NCBI GenBank assembly: GCA_001464425.1
Contig: LNEK01000030.1
Location: 107,764-171,763 of the forward strand
Direction of reading: 5' to 3'
Length of the DNA stretch: 64,000 nucleotides
Source of the DNA: Alphaproteobacteria bacterium Ga0077535
GTDB taxonomy: Bacteria; Pseudomonadota; Alphaproteobacteria; Caulobacterales; Aquidulcibacteraceae
A program made the position numbers and the translations under genes. Below, in pieces: positions 36,949-45,711 of this stretch (the first letter of the stretch is position 1; each line of letters begins with the position of its first letter). Under the pieces are notes generated by a model. It ran no database searches and had not been told where the DNA came from. It worked only from the letters and a program-made list of their open reading frames with translations.

Positions 36949-37641
36949 ATGTTGACCGCCTTTGCAGTTCTGATGCTGCCACTCGCCTTGATGCAAACTG
37001 GCGCTGCGCCGGCTGGAAGCGCCGCAGCCCACAATGCGCAGCGGTTCGATCAATGCGTGGCGCACATCGAAGAAGACGCCCCTGCCGCCTACGAAGAGGC
37101 GATGGCTTGGGCGGCGGAGGCGCAGTCCGTTGGCGCCTATAGATGCGCGGCGATGGCGCTGATCGCCCAGAACCGGCACGGCGAAGGTGCGCGGCGGCTG
37201 GATTCTCTCGGCTCGGCGGTGAACCCGGCGGAAACTGCGACGCGAGCAGAACTCTTCAGCCAAGCCGGCAACGCATGGCTTCTGGGCCGTGAACCGGCGC
37301 GTGCGCGCGCTTCATTCACGCGCGCTATCACCACCATACAAAGCGACCCGGCACAGCTGCCGGATTTGTTGATCGACCGCGCCCGCGCCTTTGCGATGGA
37401 AGGCGAATGGCGCAGCGCCGAGGAAGATCTCTCGCGCGCGCTCGACATACGCGCCGACGATCCGTTGGCGCTGCGTCTGCGCGCCACCGCGCGCATGCAA
37501 CAACGCTCCTTTGAATTGGCGGAAGCGGATGCGCAACGCGCCTTCACGCTCGCGTCGAATGAAGATGAGCGCGTTGGCGCAGCACTCGTGCTTGGCCACG
37601 TGCGCGAAAGCCGCCGCACCGGCACACCGGTTAGCGAGTAA
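36949..37641 (+). CDS. Exported TPR-repeat protein
   Basis: A 230-residue protein with a hydrophobic signal peptide (MLTAFAVLMLPLALM) and helical repeats. FSQAGNAWLLGREPARARASFTRAI and LLIDRARAFAMEGEWRSAEEDLSRALDIRADDPLALRLRATARMQQ fit TPR units, about four to five in all. TPRs mediate protein contacts, and no enzyme domain is present. ATG 36949 starts just before the signal peptide, with GGGGAG upstream. The partner is unknown. Confidence 0.7.
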   Translation: MLTAFAVLMLPLALMQTGAAPAGSAAAHNAQRFDQCVAHIEEDAPAAYEEAMAWAAEAQSVGAYRCAAMALIAQNRHGEGARRLDSLGSAVNPAETATRAELFSQAGNAWLLGREPARARASFTRAITTIQSDPAQLPDLLIDRARAFAMEGEWRSAEEDLSRALDIRADDPLALRLRATARMQQRSFELAEADAQRAFTLASNEDERVGAALVLGHVRESRRTGTPVSE

Positions 37642-37652
37642 CTTCTACACCG

Positions 37653-38153
37653 CTAGCCAGGCGCGGTGACGATGGTGCGCATGTCCCACTCGTCGGTGCG
37701 GATATTATCGACCTTCCAACGGCCGTCTTCCCAAACCAGATCGTAAACTACGACCTGCGGTTCGCCGATATTGTTGAACTGCGCGCGGACGACGGCGTGG
37801 CTGCCTTCGACAACTGCATCAGTGGTCGCCGAGATATTGCTCAGCTGAAAATCCTGCGCGTCGATGATCGGGTCGAAATCGAGCGACGGACCGTCGCCAT
37901 CGCCCGTACGCGTCTGCATGGCGGCGATATCCGCTTGCATCTGCGCTGACCAAGGCGCGGCATCGGCAAGGGCCGGCGCCTGCGCATCCGCGACAATGTA
38001 AGGCGCGTAAAGCGCGCTCACGACGGCCGCAGGATCGGGGATAGCGCGGCTCGCGCCGGTCTCCGCTGGCGGCTCGGCCTTCTGTGTTGACGGCGGCGAA
38101 CACGCCGCGAGCGCCGCGGCCGCCAGTGTGATGATCAGTGCATGGATGCGCAT
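37653..38153 (-). CDS. DUF3828-like lipoprotein
   Basis: A 166-residue predicted lipoprotein: signal peptide with lipobox LAAC (Cys18), a Pro/Glu linker, then AVVSALYAPYIV and, near the C-terminus, VVYDLVWEDGRWKVDNIRT. This resembles DUF3828 (SnoaL/NTF2-like) proteins. GGGGAGGGG lies close upstream of the ATG. It ends 11 bases from the convergent TPR gene. Function is unknown. Confidence 0.7.
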   Translation of the reverse strand: MRIHALIITLAAAALAACSPPSTQKAEPPAETGASRAIPDPAAVVSALYAPYIVADAQAPALADAAPWSAQMQADIAAMQTRTGDGDGPSLDFDPIIDAQDFQLSNISATTDAVVEGSHAVVRAQFNNIGEPQVVVYDLVWEDGRWKVDNIRTDEWDMRTIVTAPG

Positions 38154-38212
38154 AGAGCCCCTCCCCATCAGTCGCGGGTGGGCTTAATCGCAATCGGCCA
38201 GCGCCGCCAGCC

Positions 38213-38725
38213 TTAGCCCCGCACCCAGCCGACTTCGGCATCGTTGAAATCAACCACATCGCCCAACTCGTAGACGTTGCGATAGCCGTAGCCATAGAGG
38301 TTGATGAAGGTCTGGATGTTGAGGGCGAGTTCAACGCGCTTCAGAATCACGGGCTGAGCGTTGTTCGAGAAATTGTTGTTGCAATAGATCAGGATACGGA
38401 CGTTGGGATCGCGAAGAGCCCCTGCGAGGCTCTGATCGGTGAAGTCGGTGAACGGTAGATTGACCGCACCGTCGATATGGCCCTGGCGAAACGCATCGGC
38501 TGAACGCGCATCGAGCACGATCGTGTTCGGTTCTCGCGCCATGCGCTGGAAGTCCGCCAGCGAAACTAGGCGATCCGCGCGATAAGCCTCGACTTGCCCA
38601 GCCAATCCGCGAAAGCCCTGATAATCGATCCTTGCGGCAGTGGTGGGACGCATTTTCTCCTGCGCCTGCGCCAACGGCGCGCCGATCGCAAAACTGAGCA
38701 CCAGAGCAGCAGCAAGCACACGCAT
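38213..38725 (-). CDS. Exported rhodanese-like protein
   Basis: A 170-residue protein with a signal peptide (to about residue 22, AQAQ) and a single rhodanese domain. TIVLDARSADAFRQGHIDGAVNLPFTDF and the active-site loop ILIYCNNNFSNN, with the catalytic Cys, are present. Rhodaneses transfer sulfane sulfur or act as thiol-redox or scaffold domains; a periplasmic place suggests the latter. GGAGGC lies seven bases before the ATG. It lies 59 bases upstream of the DUF3828-like gene. Confidence 0.82.
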   Translation of the reverse strand: MRVLAAALVLSFAIGAPLAQAQEKMRPTTAARIDYQGFRGLAGQVEAYRADRLVSLADFQRMAREPNTIVLDARSADAFRQGHIDGAVNLPFTDFTDQSLAGALRDPNVRILIYCNNNFSNNAQPVILKRVELALNIQTFINLYGYGYRNVYELGDVVDFNDAEVGWVRG

Positions 38726-38785
38726 CGCAACGCCTCCATCGACGATGCGCATTCAGCGCTCGCATTTGGCCGGTATTGGGGCGCG

Positions 38786-39058
38786 TCAGCTGCCGGTGTT
38801 AATTGCGTCGACCAAGAACGGAATGCCGATGGCGTAGGCGCCGCCCATCAGGAGGCCGACGGGCATACCCATCAAAGCGCCGACATAAGCGTTGCCGAGG
38901 CGCTCACCCCAATCGAGGCCGCGCCCGCCGAGGCGAACGACAAAGCCAATGGCGCCGCCGATCAGGCCGCCCATGCCGCCATATTCCCAACCGATCACAC
39001 ACAGCACGATCATGCCAGCGAACGCCGCGATGCTCAGCAGCAGCCTAAGATTGTCCAC
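38786..39058 (-). CDS. Small glycine-rich membrane protein
   Basis: A 90-residue protein with three hydrophobic segments (about 7-22, 26-44, 58-84), the latter two rich in glycine: GGMGGLIGGAIGFVV and VGALMGMPVGLLMGGAYAIG. No family recognised. It starts at GTG 39058 with GAGG upstream. Membrane-embedded glycine-zipper-like helices are plausible, but nothing more can be said. Confidence 0.6.
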   Translation of the reverse strand: MDNLRLLLSIAAFAGMIVLCVIGWEYGGMGGLIGGAIGFVVRLGGRGLDWGERLGNAYVGALMGMPVGLLMGGAYAIGIPFLVDAINTGS

Positions 39059-39144
39059 GCCAGCCTCTTTAAGTCCGCCCCCCGGGGCGCGCGGGCCCTC
39101 TCATGGCAGGACGCACCGGGCGCCTGCAAGCGGGGTGCGCAGGA

Positions 39145-40173
39145 TTAGATCGGCGGCCGCGCGCCGCCATTGGCGCCGTTCGCCGCCGACGCTGGGTCAT
39201 ACGCCACCGCCCCCGGCGTTCGGCGCGTCGCCGCCTCGCGCTGCGCAGAGGCGCTGATCAGCCCCAATTCTTGCGGCGTGACCACCATGAGCTGGCCCGA
39301 GCCCGCCAATGCCTCAGCGATGTTTTGGCGGGTCTGCATCTCAAGCAGCGTCAAGATCGCGGCGGTGGACGCCGGATCGCGATTGGCAAACACATCGGCG
39401 AGTTGATCGATTTGCTGCGGCCGCAAAGCCAGCACGCCCTGCGCACGCATCGCTGCGCGCGCGGCTTCAACCTGCGCCGGCGTCGCCGGCTGGCCATTCG
39501 ACCCGACCGCATTGCTGACACTGACCGCGAATTCGTCGGGCTGGGTGTAGGTGAAGCTCGCAGTGTGGAAGTTCACACCGAGCGCCATCCCAGGTTCGCC
39601 GGCTTCGTCGCCCTCAGCTTCGGACTGACGCAAGCTTTCGATCGCGGCGCGTTCAACATCCTGCAAAGCGGCGCGCAATTCTTCGTCGCGGCGTTTGCCG
39701 ATTTCGCTGCGAAACGCGCTTTGGATGCGCGTTTCGATCGCAAGGCTGAATTCCTGGATCTCGTACACGTGCTTCAAGAGTTTGCGGTTCAGGCTGAACT
39801 GAACGCGCGCTTCTAAGATCACTTTATGCGAATCCGCCGTGACGACTTCGAACGGCAGCGGCGCGCAATAATGCGGGCGCAGATTGATCGAACCCGTCTT
39901 GCGATCAAGCAAGCGCACCGTGCGCCGGCCGCCCGTTGTGGGATCGAGCGCAACGAAATCGACGTGCGGCGCCTGGGCGCCCCTCACCACCGTTTCCTCG
40001 AAGTCCCAAAGGACGACTTTGCCTTCAAGCGCACGCCGGAAGCCGCGATCGTCCTGGGTCATGTAGGTGCGATCGTAGCGCGCCTCGTAATAGCGGGAGA
40101 TGACGTAGAAAATCAGCCCGAGCAGCAAGACGCCGACTACGGCTGCAACAGCCACTATCAAAACCATATTCAT
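39145..40173 (-). CDS. SPFH/Band 7 domain membrane protein
   Basis: A 342-residue protein with one N-terminal membrane segment (about 4-26), then an SPFH domain. LEGKVVLWDFEETVVRGAQAPHVDFVALDPTTGG, ILEARVQFSLNRKLLKHVYEI and RIQSAFRSEIGKRRDEELRA fit stomatin/prohibitin-like proteins that form membrane microdomains and often regulate proteases such as FtsH. The C-terminus is helical and then Pro/Ala rich. ATG 40173 was chosen because GGGGAGAG lies upstream and the membrane segment starts there. The neighbours do not clarify its role. Confidence 0.72.
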   Translation of the reverse strand: MNMVLIVAVAAVVGVLLLGLIFYVISRYYEARYDRTYMTQDDRGFRRALEGKVVLWDFEETVVRGAQAPHVDFVALDPTTGGRRTVRLLDRKTGSINLRPHYCAPLPFEVVTADSHKVILEARVQFSLNRKLLKHVYEIQEFSLAIETRIQSAFRSEIGKRRDEELRAALQDVERAAIESLRQSEAEGDEAGEPGMALGVNFHTASFTYTQPDEFAVSVSNAVGSNGQPATPAQVEAARAAMRAQGVLALRPQQIDQLADVFANRDPASTAAILTLLEMQTRQNIAEALAGSGQLMVVTPQELGLISASAQREAATRRTPGAVAYDPASAANGANGGARPPI

Positions 40174-40250
40174 CGCACTCTCCCCCGAGGCGATTTTACC
40201 ATACCGCACTCGCAACGGAGTGGCAGTGAAAACTCCGCCAGAGGCGAAAT

Positions 40251-41246
40251 CTAGTTGCGCACGTCACTTTCCAGCACGCAGCCGGCCAGCCCCTCATTGC
40301 GCACAACCCGGGCCCGGCCGACCAACATCGCCGAGCGCGACCGCACGTACGGGCCCGGCTGATCGGCGCGCCAGCGATTGGGGTTCGGGAGCACGGCGGC
40401 GAGCCGCGCAGCCTGCAGCGGCGTCAGCTCATCGGCCGAAACGCCAAACCGAGCCCGCGCTGCGGCTTCGATGCCGAAATTTCCATCTCCCCATTCAGCG
40501 GCATTGAGGTAGGCCTCCATGATCCGCTCTTTCGGCCACATGAACTCGATCAGGGCTGTAAAGTACGTCTCAAAGCCTTTGCGCACCCACGAGCGCTCCG
40601 GCCAGAGAAAGAGGTTCTTGGCCGTTTGCTGACTCACGGTAGAGCCGCCACGGATCGGCCCACGGCCCCGTTGGTTCGCTTCGAGAGCACGCTGAATGGC
40701 TTCCACGTCAAAGCCGTCATGCGTGCAGAAGTTTCCATCCTCAGCCGCGATCACCGCGCGCACGACGTGCGGTGAAATGCGCTCAAGCGGCACCGGATAA
40801 TGGCGGATGGTTTGCCCTTCCGCCGCGCGCTGCATCATCAAAATCGTCGCTGGCGGATCAAAGAAAAGATACGCGCCCGCCCACGTGACCGGGATCAGCA
40901 CGAAGGCAATGAAGATCACCGCGAGGAACGTATTGATCAGGCCAAAGCGCTTGGTGCGCTTGATGCGGTTCAGATCAAGATCGAGATTGGTGCGTGTATC
41001 GCGCGCGCGTTGACGATCGGATCGACGCGGCTCGCGCTGCGGGAGCGGAATGTCGGCTTCGCCAAACAGCGGCTCCTCCGATGGCGGAGGTTCATAACGC
41101 GGAGACGATGGCGGCGGTGGTGGCGGCGGCTCAGACGTCGCCTCGACCGGATCGTACAACGGTTCGTTCTCTTGAGGCGGCGGCGTTTGCGGCGCGCCCT
41201 GCTGGGGCGGCTCATCCCGCTCAGGATTTTCCTCGTCGGGACTCAT
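40251..41246 (-). CDS. mtgA: Monofunctional peptidoglycan glycosyltransferase
   Basis: MtgA polymerises glycan strands from lipid II without a transpeptidase domain. The 331-residue protein has a long Pro/Glu/Arg-rich cytoplasmic head (1-105), one membrane segment (about 107-130) and the GT51 domain. There VRAVIAAEDGNFCTHDGFD holds the catalytic Glu; RGGSTVSQQTAKNLFLWPERS and RIMEAYLNAAEWGDGNFGIEAAA follow. The head is unusually long compared with the roughly 240-residue E. coli MtgA. ATG 41246 has GGGGAA upstream. Confidence 0.9.
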   Translation of the reverse strand: MSPDEENPERDEPPQQGAPQTPPPQENEPLYDPVEATSEPPPPPPPSSPRYEPPPSEEPLFGEADIPLPQREPRRSDRQRARDTRTNLDLDLNRIKRTKRFGLINTFLAVIFIAFVLIPVTWAGAYLFFDPPATILMMQRAAEGQTIRHYPVPLERISPHVVRAVIAAEDGNFCTHDGFDVEAIQRALEANQRGRGPIRGGSTVSQQTAKNLFLWPERSWVRKGFETYFTALIEFMWPKERIMEAYLNAAEWGDGNFGIEAAARARFGVSADELTPLQAARLAAVLPNPNRWRADQPGPYVRSRSAMLVGRARVVRNEGLAGCVLESDVRN

Positions 41247-41330
41247 ACTCGTTTTCCCCAATCACGCGCGGCGCCGCCTCCAATTTGAAGCGTAGCGGCG
41301 GCAAAGCGCAAGCGGCGCTTGCTTATGTGG

Positions 41331-42473
41331 TTATTTCAACGCGCCGCCAGGTTCCGGAATCCATTCATGGCGCACCTCGGCGTTGGTCTCCCTCGCCAAA
41401 CCTGCCGCCCGCAGCTGCGCGAAGCGCTCTGCGCCCAGCAAACGCCGGCAGGCCCACACCGCCATGCCGCGCACGAGTGGCGATGGATCGTCGAGCAGCG
41501 CTTCAGCCGACGGCGCAAGCGCAGCGTCGCCAGAATTGCCAATCGCCACCAGCACGTTACGCACGAACCGATCGCGCCCCGTGCGCTTGACCGGCGTCCC
41601 GGCGAAGCGCGTGCGAAACGCGGCGTCATCCAGCGCGGCCAATTCAGACAAAGGCGCAAGCCGCAAATCCTCGCGCAGACTCATCCGTGTCTCGCGCGCG
41701 TCAGCGGCAAACTTGTTCCAAGGGCATACAGCGAGGCAATCGTCGCAGCCGAAGATGCGATTACCCATCGGCGCACGAAACTCAGCCGGAATCTGACCTT
41801 GGTGTTCGATGCTGAGATACGCGAGGCAGCGGCGCGCATCGAGTTGGTAGGGCGCTGGGAACGCGTTGGTTGGGCACACGTCGAGACACGCGCGGCAAGA
41901 GCCGCAATGATCCTCATGCGCGGCGTCCGGTTCGATTTCAGCTGCGGTCAGAATGGCGCCGAGGAAAAGCCAGGAGCCGTGCTCACGCGAGACGAGATTG
42001 GTGTGCTTGCCTTGCCAGCCGAGCCCAGCGCGCTGCGCCAGCGGCTTTTCCATCAGCGGCGCAGTATCCACGAACACCTTCACTTCGGCGCCGCTCTCGA
42101 GCGCGAGCCATTGCGCCAACTGCTTCAGCTTGCCCTTGACGATGTCGTGGTAATCGCGTCGCGCGGCGTAGGCCGAGACCAGCCCCTGTCCACGTTCTTC
42201 CAGCAAGGCGAGGCTATCATCGCTCGGCGCATAAGATTGGCCGATCAGAATGGCGCTCTTCGCCTCGGGCCAAAGCCGCTGCGGATGCGCGCGCCTGTGC
42301 GCTTCGCGTGCCAGCCAATCCATATCGCCTTGCCGTCCGGCCGCGATGAATTCCTCCAGCCGCGCACCGGAGTTCCAAGCCTCATCGGCCGGCGCGACGC
42401 CGAACGCATCAAATCCCAACGCGCGGGCACGGGCTTCGACCAAAGCTTTGCTGAAGACGCTGGCGCTCACCAC
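41331..42473 (-). CDS. queG: Epoxyqueuosine reductase
   Basis: QueG reduces epoxyqueuosine to queuosine in tRNA (last step of Q34 synthesis). The 380-residue protein has the cobalamin-binding DUF1730 region, including FDAFGVAPA and the catalytic Asp in KVFVDTAPLMEKPLAQRAGLGWQGKHTN. Two 4Fe-4S clusters follow, CGSCRACLDVCP and CDDCLAVCPWNKF, then a C-terminal HEAT-like region (ALLDDPSPLVRGMAVWA). The start is GTG at 42473 or 42470; AAGG lies upstream. The VUT transporter at the beginning of the window belongs to the same pathway. Confidence 0.93.
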   Translation of the reverse strand: MVSASVFSKALVEARARALGFDAFGVAPADEAWNSGARLEEFIAAGRQGDMDWLAREAHRRAHPQRLWPEAKSAILIGQSYAPSDDSLALLEERGQGLVSAYAARRDYHDIVKGKLKQLAQWLALESGAEVKVFVDTAPLMEKPLAQRAGLGWQGKHTNLVSREHGSWLFLGAILTAAEIEPDAAHEDHCGSCRACLDVCPTNAFPAPYQLDARRCLAYLSIEHQGQIPAEFRAPMGNRIFGCDDCLAVCPWNKFAADARETRMSLREDLRLAPLSELAALDDAAFRTRFAGTPVKRTGRDRFVRNVLVAIGNSGDAALAPSAEALLDDPSPLVRGMAVWACRRLLGAERFAQLRAAGLARETNAEVRHEWIPEPGGALK

Positions 42474-42493
42474 GCCACCTTAGTGCTCACCGC

Positions 42494-43465
42494 TCAGCGG
42501 GTCAGCTGCGAAAACAGCGCCACCTGTTGGCTGTTGATCTCCTGATATCGCGTCTCGACCTGCGAAATCTGCGGCGTGTAGCGAATATTGAGATCGCCCT
42601 CGCTGACGCCCGCGGCCGCGTCGCGCGCAGCGTTCTGCAACAAGGCGACGACGCGATCATTCTCGGCGAAAAAAGTTTCCTCCAAATCGCACATCTGGAG
42701 CCAGATATCGCGCTGGCGCGCCGGCATCGCCGCGGCCTCTGCTCGCGCAAGCGCAAGTCGCGCCCGCCCGCTTCGGCCCCAGCCTTCGGCACTGCGTGCG
42801 GCAGCGTTAAGTGCTTCACTGCGATTACCCACGTTCGGCATGATCATCGCATACATGCCCTCGTACATGGCCACCATCGCGCCGAGGCTATGATGCGAGC
42901 TTTCGCTGCTCGGCACGATCTGCTGGCGCGCGCGCAGCATGACAACCTGCCCCTGCACGAGAAGGCCGGCGCTGCGCACCAATTGCGGCGCCAAACGACG
43001 CAGCGTTGCGGTATCCTCGCTTTCGATTGCGTCGACAGTCTGAACGATCAGATCAAGAACGCCATCCATGTTGCGGATGTACTGAGAGGTATCGGACAAG
43101 ATCGTGCGCGACAGCACGTCATACTCCGACGGAGCGCCCGGATATGAAAAAGGCGCCATCGCGTCGACTTCGCTGCCGAGTTGGCTCATCAATTGCCGCG
43201 CGCCGTTGGCGTGCTCACGCACGCGCCGGAACGATTGCAGCTGAACCTCGCGGTTAGCGTTCGGATCGTAGCCGGCGAAGAATCCGTTGAACGCTTCGTT
43301 AGCCGCGCCAGCACGATCGAGCACGCCTGTTAGCCGCGTCAGCCAGTCCGCGAAGGCGCGGTGCGCATCCATTTCGGCGGCGGCCGGCGGCGAAGGGTCG
43401 GCGTATGCCGGAGAAGAAATCGGCGCACACGCCACCACGAGTGCAAGCAGCCAGCGTTTCAACAT
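42494..43465 (-). CDS. Exported helical protein of unknown function (locus flank 1)
   Basis: A 323-residue protein with a signal peptide (to about residue 21, PAYA), otherwise predicted helical with no Cys pairs of note. It contains a stretch QLVRSAGLLVQGQVVMLRARQQIVPSSESSHHSLGAMVAMYEGMYAMIM. This resembles part of the protein at 44623-45666 in length, position and residue type, so the two are probably distant paralogues. AAGGGGA lies seven bases before the ATG. It flanks a lipoprotein gene of the opposite strand (43584-44585). Confidence 0.65.
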   Translation of the reverse strand: MLKRWLLALVVACAPISSPAYADPSPPAAAEMDAHRAFADWLTRLTGVLDRAGAANEAFNGFFAGYDPNANREVQLQSFRRVREHANGARQLMSQLGSEVDAMAPFSYPGAPSEYDVLSRTILSDTSQYIRNMDGVLDLIVQTVDAIESEDTATLRRLAPQLVRSAGLLVQGQVVMLRARQQIVPSSESSHHSLGAMVAMYEGMYAMIMPNVGNRSEALNAAARSAEGWGRSGRARLALARAEAAAMPARQRDIWLQMCDLEETFFAENDRVVALLQNAARDAAAGVSEGDLNIRYTPQISQVETRYQEINSQQVALFSQLTR

Positions 43466-43583
43466 GAAATTGTCCCCTTCAGGCATTTAGCCCAGCACAA
43501 CCGTCAGCTTCAACACGCTTAGGGCTACCCCCCTGCGGCTGAGGCGCCCTATAAAGCGAGTTCGACAGTGCTGAGGGGACCTG

Positions 43584-44585
43584 ATGCTGCGCAGAACTCG
43601 CTTGATTTCCGGCCTGGTTGTGATCGCCGCGTTCGGTCTCGTGGCCTGCGGAGAAGCCCAACAATCCGCGCCCGACGATAGTGCGAGCGTACCGGGCGCC
43701 GCCGCACCCGCCGAAGAAACCGCCACGCGCGACACGGGCCCGACCGAGTTTTGCGCGGAGGTTGGCAGGCGCGTGTCGCCGGAAGATTGCGCGGACTTCG
43801 CCGCCCTCGCCGACGATGCCGAGCAAGGCTCAGCCGCCTTCAACGCACCCGATCCGATGGAGCGCGGCCAGGTCCACACGCTTCAGCTCGCGATCAGCTA
43901 CGCGCCGCCGGAGGAAGAGCCAGCTGAAGCTGTGCCGCCCGATCAATCCGGCACGCGCGCGCCCAGCGTTCAATTCGAATCCAATATCTCAAGCGATCAG
44001 CGGCAACGTCTGGCGTTGCAATTGCAGGAGCTCCGCTCTGAGCGCCAACAGCTTGAGCAATTGCGCACCACGGCGCCCGCTGACCAGCGCGTGCAGCTGG
44101 AAGCCCGGCAAGCCGCCATCGATACTGAAATTCAGTCTTTGAACGTCCAAATGGCGCGCCCCCGCAGCGCTGCCGCCCCGACCCCGGCAGAAACCGTCGA
44201 TCCACTCTCGGGCGAAACGGTCGAGTTCACGCCGCTCGTCGGACGTTTCATGCGCGCAGAATTGGTCGGCAATGGCTTTGAAATAACGCCTCTGTCGCCA
44301 GCCTCTCAAGAGGTGCTGCCCGATAGCGTAACGACGTGGAACTGGCGCGTGGTTGCCAATGAGGGCGGCCGCCGCTCACTGACGCTACGCACAGTGGTGG
44401 AAGGCTGCACAGCCGATGGCCAGTGCTATCCGCTGCGTTCCACCAGCCGCAATTACGACGTCACAGTCACTGTCGGCCTCATCGGCCAAGCGCGCGATCT
44501 GCTCACCGAAGCGCCGACGTGGCTGCGTGTGGGCGCCTGGTTCGGCCTGCGGTCCGCCTTCAAAAAGGGTCGTTCGGAGGCCTAA
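43584..44585 (+). CDS. Lipoprotein with coiled coil and beta domain (centre of three-gene locus)
   Basis: A 333-residue predicted lipoprotein: lipobox LVAC with Cys22, an Ala/Pro/Glu spacer, a coiled coil (about 134-200, rich in Gln, Glu and Arg), and a beta-rich C-terminal domain. The latter has FMRAELVGNGFEITPLSPASQEVLPDSVTTWNWRVVANEGGRRSLTLR. From memory, that FEI-P...TTWxWxV-GG-L-L pattern recurs at the C-terminus of caspase/TPR-type bacterial conflict proteins; this is not checked. ATG 43584; GAGGGGACCTG precedes it. Both flanking genes run on the other strand. Confidence 0.6.
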   Translation: MLRRTRLISGLVVIAAFGLVACGEAQQSAPDDSASVPGAAAPAEETATRDTGPTEFCAEVGRRVSPEDCADFAALADDAEQGSAAFNAPDPMERGQVHTLQLAISYAPPEEEPAEAVPPDQSGTRAPSVQFESNISSDQRQRLALQLQELRSERQQLEQLRTTAPADQRVQLEARQAAIDTEIQSLNVQMARPRSAAAPTPAETVDPLSGETVEFTPLVGRFMRAELVGNGFEITPLSPASQEVLPDSVTTWNWRVVANEGGRRSLTLRTVVEGCTADGQCYPLRSTSRNYDVTVTVGLIGQARDLLTEAPTWLRVGAWFGLRSAFKKGRSEA

Positions 44586-44622
44586 GCCTCCGGCGATCGC
44601 CGCTGCAACCGATCGCGCAGGC

Positions 44623-45666
44623 TTAAAGCGCCGACGCTTGGCTTCGCGCGATCACTTCAGCGCGCACGCGTTCGAGGCGGCCGATCTCCTCAAGCGGTGC
44701 GCGCGTCTGCTCGTCCATGACGGACCAGCAGTCGAGCGTATCGTCTCCGCGCTCAACGCATGCGGCGGCGGCGTCGACGCCCGTGGCGAGCCCGTTGTAC
44801 GCGATGACCGAATCTGGAAACGTCTCCATCAAGCGCACAATCATCTGTGTCAGCGGCTCCAGCTCCTCGGACTGCGACCAGCGCATTGTCTCGCGCATAC
44901 GGCTGGCGAGCGCGCTCGTCTGCGCCGTGTTTGAGCGGATATCGCGCGCCGCTTCGCGCAATGCCACTGCAAGCGCTGCGCGGTCGGGGTTGGCGCCGTC
45001 GAGCCTGGCCAGTTCGTGCGTCGGCATCGCCATCAAAGCTGCGTAGAAACGCTGCGTGGCAAACATCAACGGCCGGTTTGGATGATCTTGATCGAGAGCC
45101 GCGCCCTGAACCTCGACGCGGCGCAAATCGATGCGAACCAATTGGAGCGAACTTTGATAAAAGGCGCGCTGGCGCACTTCCAGGCTTTTGCCGGGCCCAC
45201 CGCGGAGCGCCTCGATTCCCATCGAGGCAGAGGCTTCCAAAACTGCGCCAATCTCTTCCAGCACAGGCGGTAGATTCTCACGCGCCGTGTGCAGCGCAAA
45301 TTCTAACGGCGCTGCTGAGGGACCAAAATCGGCGATCGACGGCGGGCGCCGCAGGCCGCGCTCCAATGCGCGAACCGCTTCGAGTTCTGTTCGGTTGTTC
45401 ACCCGCCAACGATCGAGCCGGGCCAGTGCCGTGCGCTCGTTGATCTCGCCTGCGTCGAACTGCTCGAGGATGGCGACGAACTCATCGAGATTGTCCATCA
45501 ACTCGCCACCGCGATCGAGCACGATACTATATTCGAGCATCCAAGCGGCCATGTCGGAGAGCGTGGCGCGAACGGAAGCGACAGACGGCTCTTGTTGCTG
45601 CGCCGCAGCAGGCGGAGAAGCAGCAAGCGCCAATCCCAAAACCAGCGCGGATACAAATCGCATCAT
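44623..45666 (-). CDS. Exported helical protein of unknown function (locus flank 2)
   Basis: A 347-residue protein with a signal peptide (to about residue 22, PAAAQ) and a long helical body without known domains. LEVRQRAFYQSSLQLVRIDLRRVEVQGAALDQDHPNRPLMFATQRFYAALMAM aligns loosely with a matching segment in 42494-43465. Two Cys (ACVERGDDTLDC) near the end could pair. GGGGAG precedes the ATG at 45666; a second ATG follows at once. It sits 45 bases upstream of the gltB end. Confidence 0.65.
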   Translation of the reverse strand: MMRFVSALVLGLALAASPPAAAQQQEPSVASVRATLSDMAAWMLEYSIVLDRGGELMDNLDEFVAILEQFDAGEINERTALARLDRWRVNNRTELEAVRALERGLRRPPSIADFGPSAAPLEFALHTARENLPPVLEEIGAVLEASASMGIEALRGGPGKSLEVRQRAFYQSSLQLVRIDLRRVEVQGAALDQDHPNRPLMFATQRFYAALMAMPTHELARLDGANPDRAALAVALREAARDIRSNTAQTSALASRMRETMRWSQSEELEPLTQMIVRLMETFPDSVIAYNGLATGVDAAAACVERGDDTLDCWSVMDEQTRAPLEEIGRLERVRAEVIARSQASAL

Positions 45667-45711
45667 CGGCCACTCCCCTGACGGGGACTTTAGCCAAAAC
45701 CGGAGCGGCGC

